Positions 58,178-64,000 of a stretch of 64,000 nt of DNA are shown here, piece by piece; the first letter of the stretch is position 1, and the number at the start of each line of letters is the position of its first letter. Source of the stretch: Clostridium sp. KNHs205 (GTDB taxonomy: Bacteria > Bacillota > Clostridia > Lachnospirales > Lachnospiraceae); the NCBI RefSeq assembly GCF_000702945.1, contig NZ_JNLE01000003.1, positions 1,907,501-1,971,500 on the forward strand, written 5' to 3'. Below the pieces are notes generated by a model, which was not told the DNA's origin, ran no database searches, and saw only the letters and a list, made by a program, of their open reading frames with translations. The position numbers and the translations under genes were made by a program.

Positions 58178-59854
58178 ATGAACGCAAGATTATTTAGGAA
58201 TCACTTTGTACGAAAAGAAATCCCTCTTGACCCAGTATGGGATTTCCATACCTTGAACTCCGAGGAGGAAATACAGGAGGAATTTAAAATGCTTGTACCG
58301 GGATGCTGGGAGAGCAATCCAAAGCTTTCATCCTACAAAGGAAAAGCAATATATTCTAAGAAAGTTACCTTTGGCGGTAATGCCCGTCTGGTGTTCAAAG
58401 GAGTAAGTCATACTGCATACGTTTATCTCGATAAAAAGCAGATTGGGTACCATTATAATGCATATACCGAGTTCAGTGTACTTTTACAGGATATACCTTA
58501 TGGGGAACATCTATTGGAGGTTAAGGTTGATAATACATTTCACGAAGAATCCGCTCTTCATGTAAGTAATGATTATTACTCCTATGGTGGAATTACACGT
58601 CCGGTAGTAATGGAAGAGGTTGATGAACTCTTTATTAAATATGTACATTTTATCCCATACAGGGAAGCGGGTAAATGGTATGCTGCAATCAGGGCTCTTG
58701 TAACTAATCTAACCAATGAGCCAAGGGAGGTAACCCTGAAGATAAAGTTAGGGGAAGAAAATCTTACATTTGATGAAAATATACTTCTTCCTGGTACGGA
58801 CACATTTATTGAGAATACTTTTGAAATCCCATATGCAATTCCGTATACACTGGAAGAGCCTAAACTCTATATGATGAATGCTATGCTTATTTACAAGGAT
58901 AAAATAATAGATGATCTTATTGACAGAGTAGGTTTTCGCGATATAAAGGTCAAAGGGAAGGATATATTATTCAACGGGAAAAAAGTTACTATCAAAGGAG
59001 TGAACCGCCATGAAGATTATGCGGAATTCGGCTGTGCGGTTCCAATCGAAGCAATGTACCGAGACATTGAAATCATCAAGTCATTAGGTGCAAACTGCAT
59101 TCGTACCTGCCATTATCCGAATGATGAACGTTTCCTTGATTTATGTGATGAAAACGGAATTCTTGTATGGGAAGAAGCTCATGCAAGAGGTTTGAACGAA
59201 GCACAGATGAAGCATAAGAATTTTGAGCAGCAAAGTGCGGACTGTATTAGAGAAATGATTGAAAATCATATAAACCATCCTTCTATCTATGTGTGGGGGA
59301 TTTTAAATGAATGCGTAAGTAACACAGAGTTTGGAAGAGCCTGTTATGCAAAGCAATTCCAATTGATTAAGAAGCTGGACACCAGTCGTCCGGTAACCTT
59401 TGCCAGTCTGGAGGCTCATATTGGTTCTGATTTATGTCTGGACCTGGTCGATATAGTATCCTTTAATATCTATCCTGGCTGGTATCATAACACCCCGGTA
59501 ACTGATTCCTTGGAGACGCTTAAAGCTTTCGTCAATCGTTCGGAAGGTGCTGGGAAACCATTACTAATCAGTGAAATAGGCGCAGCTGCAATCTATGGAC
59601 ATAGGAGCAATAATCTGGAAAAGTGGACCGAGGAGTATCAGCAGGCCATTTTATCAGAGCAGTTAAATTCCATATTATCCGATGAGGAATTAAGCGGTGT
59701 GATAATCTGGCAGTATGCTGATTGCAGGGTAGATAACGGGTGGTTTCACGGCAGACCCAAATGCCAGAATAATAAAGGGATAGTAGATAATTATCGAAGA
59801 GAAAAGTTAGCTTATAAAACTGTAAAAGAAATATATCATTCTTATCAGAGATAG
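58178..59854 (+). CDS. Glycoside hydrolase family 2 (beta-glucuronidase/galactosidase-like)
   Basis: A 558-residue GH2 enzyme of the compact beta-glucuronidase size. It has an N-terminal jelly roll (about 1-150: VPGCWESNPKLSSYKGKAIYSKKV, SVLLQDIPYGEHLLEVKVDN), an Ig domain (about 155-255), and a TIM barrel opening with FNGKKVTIKGVNRHEDYAEFG. The acid/base Glu is in WGILNECVSN (about 378), and the nucleophile Glu in LLISEIGAAA (about 465). It ends with the WQYADCRVD segment. There is no signal peptide, so it hydrolyses imported oligosaccharides. AAGGAGG precedes the ATG. The broken AraC gene is divergent from it, so its control may be altered in this strain. Confidence 0.92.
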   Translation: MNARLFRNHFVRKEIPLDPVWDFHTLNSEEEIQEEFKMLVPGCWESNPKLSSYKGKAIYSKKVTFGGNARLVFKGVSHTAYVYLDKKQIGYHYNAYTEFSVLLQDIPYGEHLLEVKVDNTFHEESALHVSNDYYSYGGITRPVVMEEVDELFIKYVHFIPYREAGKWYAAIRALVTNLTNEPREVTLKIKLGEENLTFDENILLPGTDTFIENTFEIPYAIPYTLEEPKLYMMNAMLIYKDKIIDDLIDRVGFRDIKVKGKDILFNGKKVTIKGVNRHEDYAEFGCAVPIEAMYRDIEIIKSLGANCIRTCHYPNDERFLDLCDENGILVWEEAHARGLNEAQMKHKNFEQQSADCIREMIENHINHPSIYVWGILNECVSNTEFGRACYAKQFQLIKKLDTSRPVTFASLEAHIGSDLCLDLVDIVSFNIYPGWYHNTPVTDSLETLKAFVNRSEGAGKPLLISEIGAAAIYGHRSNNLEKWTEEYQQAILSEQLNSILSDEELSGVIIWQYADCRVDNGWFHGRPKCQNNKGIVDNYRREKLAYKTVKEIYHSYQR

Positions 59855-60241
59855 AGTATGGTCTGAAGGCAAATAACATCGGAGGATTGACTACCAAAAA
59901 TGTTTCGATAACAGCAAGAGAAGGAGAAACAGGGAGCTTAAGAATATAGTACATGGTTAAGGAATGCTATATTAAAATTGAGGAATATCTTATACCGGCG
60001 GCGGTATCACTTGTAGGCTTGAGCTGTTTTGAGAGAGGGGTTGTTATTCAATAACATCTGTATAACTGTAACTTTAGAGAGTGTAATCACGAATAAGTAA
60101 TGTAAAGATAAGTAGAAAATTCAGCAGCATCCCGTAAGGCATCTGTACTTCCTTAAGGCAGTTGAATTACTTTAGGGCAGCAGGTTAACCATATATATTA
60201 TTACTAATAGAATTAGCTGCTATATTAGAAATGAGGAAGTA
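59855..60241. other. Gene-free stretch between GH2 and DHHW genes
   Basis: No supported gene. Short frames at 59893-59953 and 59953-60054 lack usable ribosome sites. No strong terminator or promoter is recognised, apart from GAGGAAGT just before the next ATG. Confidence 0.5.
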
Positions 60242-61348
60242 ATGAAAGATAGAATAAAGTATGTAATTGGCATATCATCACTGCTTATCACCTTATTCAC
60301 CCTCTCAGTTATAAATTGTCTGAAACCTCAGGCAGAATTCTCTGACAGCGAGAGAAGAAAGTTAAAGCAAAGGCCGGAATGGTCCGCAGAACTTCTCCTT
60401 TCTAACAGGATGGGAGATGCTTTTGAAGGCTATGCCATGGATCAGTTTCCTTTCAGAGATACTTTCAGGAGAATCAAAGCTTATACCCTCTATAATCTAT
60501 TTCAGGAGAAAGATAATAACGGTATTTATATTGCCAATGGATTTGCAGAAAAGCTTAATTATCCTTTAAAGGAGGCATCTCTTTCCAATGCCTTGAATAG
60601 ATTTCAATCTCTCTATGATACTTATCTGGCTGAAAGTAGAGGTAATATATATACCTGTATCGTTCCTGATAAGGGTTATTATCTGGCTGAGAAGTACGGT
60701 TATCCCCATATGGATTATGACCGACTTTATGATACCATAAGAGCTGGAATGAAGTATGCTGAATTTATAGATATCAGAAATCTTCTGGAGATAAAGAGCT
60801 ATTACAAGACGGATACACATTGGAGGCAGGAGATGATAAAGCCTGTGGCAGAAGAACTGTTAAGCATTATGGGAGCAGAGGATATCCATGAGCATCAATA
60901 TCAGGAAATTACACCGGAAACACTTTTTTATGGAGTCTATTACGGGCAGTCTGCTTTGCCTTTGGAAAAGGAGTATATTACGTATCTGACCAATGAGCTT
61001 TTAGACAGTTGTATTGTCTATAACTATGAGAAAGACAGTACCTCCGGGATATATGATCTCAGCAAGCTTAAAGGCAGAGATCCTTATGAACTGTTCTTAT
61101 CGGGTTCGGTTCCTTTGCTAACAATTGCAAATCCCAAAGCTGCAGGAGAGAAAGAGTTAATAATATTCAGAGATTCCTTTGGCAGCAGTCTGATACCCCT
61201 GTTGGCAGAAGCTTATTCTAAGATAACTCTGGTGGATATCCGCTATATATCCAGTGCAATTTTGGGGGATTATATTGAGTTTAATGGGCAGGATGTACTG
61301 TTCCTGTATAGCACCCTTCTCTTAAATGACAGTTTTAGTATGAAATAA
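60242..61348 (+). CDS. DHHW family protein (AlgX/DltD-like O-acetylation partner)
   Basis: 368 residues with an N-terminal membrane anchor (VIGISSLLITLFTLSVINCL, about 9-28) and an extracytoplasmic SGNH-like domain. The family hallmark is KTDTHW (about residue 194), and the probable catalytic Ser is in IIFRDSFGSSLIPLL (about 315). FSDSERRKLKQRPEWS near residue 35 is the typical DHHW N-terminal block. These proteins receive acyl groups from an MBOAT protein and pass them to a surface polymer. The MBOAT gene at 53871 is the likely partner, now 5 kb away. Confidence 0.88.
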   Translation: MKDRIKYVIGISSLLITLFTLSVINCLKPQAEFSDSERRKLKQRPEWSAELLLSNRMGDAFEGYAMDQFPFRDTFRRIKAYTLYNLFQEKDNNGIYIANGFAEKLNYPLKEASLSNALNRFQSLYDTYLAESRGNIYTCIVPDKGYYLAEKYGYPHMDYDRLYDTIRAGMKYAEFIDIRNLLEIKSYYKTDTHWRQEMIKPVAEELLSIMGAEDIHEHQYQEITPETLFYGVYYGQSALPLEKEYITYLTNELLDSCIVYNYEKDSTSGIYDLSKLKGRDPYELFLSGSVPLLTIANPKAAGEKELIIFRDSFGSSLIPLLAEAYSKITLVDIRYISSAILGDYIEFNGQDVLFLYSTLLLNDSFSMK

Positions 61349-61353
61349 ACCAG

Positions 61354-61404
61354 TGCTTCATCCTTTTATAGTGCAAAATGCACATAAGAGAATGAAGCAT
61401 TTTT
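61354..61404 (+). terminator. Terminator after the DHHW gene
   Basis: TGCTTCAT / ATGAAGCA outer stem with a GTGCA-AAA-TGCAC inner stem, followed by five T. Confidence 0.8.
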
Positions 61405-61517
61405 ATGTCATAAAAGCTTGTAATATATCTAAATTATGGATACAATCAAAAGGTAGAATATAAATGAGGTTATATAGAATTACGAACAGAAGATATTCAC
61501 AAATGAAGGAGAGTGTT

Positions 61518-63362
61518 ATGTATTTAATACCGGAACCACAAAAAATGATAATGGAAGAGGACACCGGCTTTGTCTTAAGATACAACGGGCGCATAACTGT
61601 TAGCAGCTTATGTGACAGACAAGCCGTAGCTCATGCCGCAATATTGAAAGAGGAAATCCTCAGACAGCTGGGTTTTCATTACCTTATTTCCAAGGGAGAA
61701 AAAATATCAGGAGAGCTGTTTCTTGGCCTAAAGACAACTTTGCACCCGGAAGGCTATCAGTTAATTATTACCAAGGACACCATAGAATTGTATGGTGGCA
61801 GCAGTGCAGGGATATTGTATGGAATCCAGACCTTACGCCAGATAATTAATTTTAAGGGAGCGGTACTTCCGGCCCTTACCATTGAAGATTATCCGGTCAT
61901 AGAGAACAGGGGCTTCTATCATGATATAACCAGAGGACGTATACCGACTTTACAAAGTCTTAAGGAACTTGCGGATAAGATGTCCTACTATAAAATGAAC
62001 CAGTTGCAGCTATATATTGAACATAGTTTTCTATTTCGTAATTTCAGTGAAGTCTGGCGGGATGATACGCCGCTTACTGCTGAGGAAATACTTGAGCTGG
62101 ACCAATACTGCCGCAACCTGCACATAGATCTTGTGCCCTCTATTGCTACCTTTGGGCATCTTTATAAAGTACTTCGTACAAAGACCTATTCACATCTTTG
62201 TGAACTGGAGGGAGCGGAAAAGGAACCTTTCTCCTTCTATGAAAGAATGGGTCATCATACCCTTGATATTTCTAATAAAGATAGTTTTGCCTTTATTACA
62301 GAGATACTTCAGGAGTTTATCCCTTTATTTTCATCTGAATATTTTAATCTGTGTGCAGACGAGACCTTTGACCTGGGAAAAGGAAAAAGTAAAGCGATGG
62401 CTGAAAAGGTCGGACTTGACAACATGTACATAGACTTTGTAGGACAAATATCTGAGTTTCTTATTAGTAAGGGAAAAAAGCCGATGTTCTGGGGAGATAT
62501 TATCTGCGGGTTTCCGGAAGCTGTTAAGAAACTTCCTGAGGGTGTAATCTGCCTCAATTGGGGATATGAACCCAATGAAAGTGAGGACAATACCAAAGCA
62601 CTTAAAGAGGCAGGCGCACTTCAATATGTATGTCCCGGGGTTAATGGCTGGAACAGGCTGATAAATAATTACAGATCTGCTTATGATAATATCAGCAGAA
62701 TGAGCAGCTATGCAGTTAAATATCAGGCAGAAGGAATTTTAAATACGGATTGGGGCGATTTTGGACACATTAATCACCCGGAATTTTCCTTAGCAGGAAT
62801 GATCTACGGAGCAGCCTTTTCCTGGAATGCAAAAAGGCTGGAATTTGAAGATATTAATTGTAAAATATCGAGACTTGAGTATGGAGATGCAACAGATACC
62901 TTTTTGTCCGTAGTGAATACATTATCAGAACAGAATGCGGTTACCTGGTATGATGTAATATGTTTTAAGGAATTAAAGGAAAATGCCATTAAAGGAAAAC
63001 CCTATTCACCTGTACTGGAAGATATCAGTTGGGATGAGATTAACGCAACCAATGTAAAAATAGATAACTGTTTAACCCTTCTTTATCGGATACTGTCCAC
63101 CGCCAGACAGGAGAAGCGCTATCTTTATAAGGCTTATTTCATAGCAGGGGCAGGCATGAAGCTCTTCAATGAGATTGGTGCTTTTGCAGTCTGCGGTCCC
63201 TGTACGGCAGATGCAAAGGAACAGGGAAAGGAGCTTGCTGTAAGGCTTGAATACTGGCATCAGGAATATAAGGAGCTGTGGCGCAGTGTCAGTAAGGAAT
63301 CCGAACTCTACCGTATCAGCGAAGTTGCTTTCTGGTATGCGGATTATCTGAGAGTCCTGTAA
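61518..63362 (+). CDS. Glycoside hydrolase family 20 (beta-N-acetylhexosaminidase-like)
   Basis: About 614 residues from ATG 61518, 6 bases after AAGGAG. The N-terminal GH20b-like domain (about 1-115; LIPEPQKMIMEEDTGF, GYQLIITKDTIELYGGSSAGILYGIQTLRQII) is followed by the GH20 barrel: YPVIENRGFYHDITRG, the HSFLF...DLVPSIATFGH segment, and the catalytic Asp-Glu pair in FNLCADETFDLG (about 281-282). MFWGDI and LNTDWGDFGH line the active site. The C-terminal 200 residues are helical. No signal peptide. It resembles cytoplasmic exo-hexosaminidases of gut and soil clostridia that act on imported GlcNAc/GalNAc-containing sugars. Confidence 0.88.
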   Translation: MYLIPEPQKMIMEEDTGFVLRYNGRITVSSLCDRQAVAHAAILKEEILRQLGFHYLISKGEKISGELFLGLKTTLHPEGYQLIITKDTIELYGGSSAGILYGIQTLRQIINFKGAVLPALTIEDYPVIENRGFYHDITRGRIPTLQSLKELADKMSYYKMNQLQLYIEHSFLFRNFSEVWRDDTPLTAEEILELDQYCRNLHIDLVPSIATFGHLYKVLRTKTYSHLCELEGAEKEPFSFYERMGHHTLDISNKDSFAFITEILQEFIPLFSSEYFNLCADETFDLGKGKSKAMAEKVGLDNMYIDFVGQISEFLISKGKKPMFWGDIICGFPEAVKKLPEGVICLNWGYEPNESEDNTKALKEAGALQYVCPGVNGWNRLINNYRSAYDNISRMSSYAVKYQAEGILNTDWGDFGHINHPEFSLAGMIYGAAFSWNAKRLEFEDINCKISRLEYGDATDTFLSVVNTLSEQNAVTWYDVICFKELKENAIKGKPYSPVLEDISWDEINATNVKIDNCLTLLYRILSTARQEKRYLYKAYFIAGAGMKLFNEIGAFAVCGPCTADAKEQGKELAVRLEYWHQEYKELWRSVSKESELYRISEVAFWYADYLRVL

Positions 63363-63441
63363 AATGGATATTGAATCAATGTTGCTTTTCGGTTATACTC
63401 TACATCATATGGCATTTGTCGAAAAGGAGAACTAAAAAGCA

Positions 63442-64000
63442 ATGAAATTCTATCTTGCACCCTTAGAAGGGATAACCGGGTATATCTACCGAAATGCATT
63501 TCACACCTATTACGGTCAGGTAGATAAATATTTTTCACCCTTTATAACAACAAATTCGGATTTGGCCTTTAAGAACAAAGATATTAAGGATATTCATCCG
63601 GATAATAACAAAGGAATGGTCTTGATACCCCAGCTGCTTACCAATAACGCCAGTAGTTTTATTAGTGCTTCGGAAAAGATAAAGCAGTATGGATACAATG
63701 AAATAAATTTAAACCTTGGTTGTCCCTCCGGCACGGTTGTATCCAAAAATAAAGGTTCCGGCTTTTTAGCCCTCAAAGAGGAACTGGATAGATTTTTGGA
63801 AGAGATTTTTGAAAAGTCTGTTACAGAGATTTCAATTAAGACCAGAATTGGAAAAGAACAGCCGGATGAATTCTATGATCTGATTCAGATCTATAATAAA
63901 TATCCTCTTAAGGAGCTGATTATTCATCCGAGAATTCAGAAGGATTTCTATAAGAACAAACCAAATCTGACGGTCTTTGCCGATGCCCTGAAGACCAGTA
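63442..64000 (+). CDS. tRNA-dihydrouridine synthase, N-terminal part (cut by window end)
   Basis: The frame is open from ATG 63442 to the window edge (186 residues seen). AAAAGGAGA lies 11 bases upstream. The Dus fold is clear: MKFYLAPLEGITGYIYRNAF at the start, FSPFITTNSD, VLIPQLLTNNASSFI, the active-site loop NEINLNLGCPSGTVVSKNKGSGFLA with the catalytic Cys, and the EISIKTRIGKEQPDEF strand with conserved Lys-Arg; a His-Pro-Arg segment (IIHPRIQKDFY) follows. It reduces uridine to dihydrouridine in tRNA with FMN. The end of the gene lies outside the window. Confidence 0.93.
   Translation, partial: MKFYLAPLEGITGYIYRNAFHTYYGQVDKYFSPFITTNSDLAFKNKDIKDIHPDNNKGMVLIPQLLTNNASSFISASEKIKQYGYNEINLNLGCPSGTVVSKNKGSGFLALKEELDRFLEEIFEKSVTEISIKTRIGKEQPDEFYDLIQIYNKYPLKELIIHPRIQKDFYKNKPNLTVFADALKTS

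Noticed and set aside
59953-60054. 33-residue frame starting MVKECYIKIEEYLIP
   Set aside because: It has a hydrophobic middle but no usable ribosome site, and no sign of conservation can be judged.

Overview
The window looks like chromosome from a low-GC, anaerobic, plant- or mucus-glycan-degrading member of the Firmicutes, most likely a Lachnospiraceae relative of Clostridium (Lachnoclostridium) phytofermentans or Anaerocolumna. The grounds are the AT-rich base use, AGGAGG-type ribosome binding sites, very large secreted glycoside hydrolases with Thr-Pro linkers, DUF4358/MBOAT/DHHW genes and many one-component regulators. This is a family-level inference; no rRNA or tRNA gene was seen.

Layout. 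1-3.8 kb: end of a PucR-type regulator, an esterase, an Fe-S membrane protein and a PadR regulator sharing a symmetric promoter, and a DUF1266 lipoprotein. 4.0-13.0 kb: one gene for a 2994-residue secreted protein with three GH43 (exo-beta-1,3-galactanase-like) modules. 13.3-15.2 kb: MarR regulator and two nitroreductases. 15.3-16.4 kb: a long hairpin repeat and an SDR gene remnant. 16.4-20.1 kb: a large HTH protein and a chemoreceptor. 20.6-23.3 kb: a CE12-like esterase and a uracil permease. 23.4-27.4 kb: a leader with a small peptide and two related terminators, then a heterodimeric multidrug ABC exporter resembling BmrBCD. 27.6-29.3 kb: GNAT remnant, ArsR regulator, nitroreductase-like protein. 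29.4-31.0 kb: a complete IS4-family insertion sequence with its target duplication. 31.1-36.8 kb: AraC/GyrI regulator divergent from a nucleotidyltransferase plus UvrA paralogue, then a LysM protein. 37.0-38.4 kb: IS30-family transposase. 38.8-42.8 kb: iron alcohol dehydrogenase and aldo/keto reductase, each behind a MerR/AdhR-type promoter with a 19-bp spacer, then a MerR regulator and an AraC fragment. 42.9-43.4 kb: second copy of the long hairpin plus a tandem duplication. 43.5-49.4 kb: GH2 enzyme, HD-CHAP fusion, GNAT, YaaA. 49.6-51.8 kb: secreted GH26 mannanase with a structured leader. 52.1-55.3 kb: ECF sigma factor, membrane partner, DUF4358 lipoprotein, MBOAT acyltransferase. 55.4-58.0 kb: an AraC gene split by a group II intron in the opposite orientation. 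58.2-64.0 kb: GH2 enzyme, DHHW protein, GH20 enzyme and the start of a tRNA-dihydrouridine synthase.

The biology has three themes. The first is extracellular attack on arabinogalactan and mannan (GH43, GH26) with cytoplasmic finishing enzymes (GH2 x2, GH20, CE12). The second is defence against drugs, electrophiles and quinones or nitro compounds (ABC pair, UvrA-like protein, nitroreductases, ADH/AKR), under MarR, PadR, ArsR, MerR and AraC regulators. The third is surface polymer O-acylation (MBOAT, DHHW).

The strongest candidates for new biology are the two-terminator leader before the ABC exporter (23.4-23.8 kb), the hairpin repeats whose arms differ between copies but stay complementary (15.4 and 42.9 kb), the symmetric PadR promoter (2.2 kb), and the structured mannanase leader (51.8-51.9 kb).
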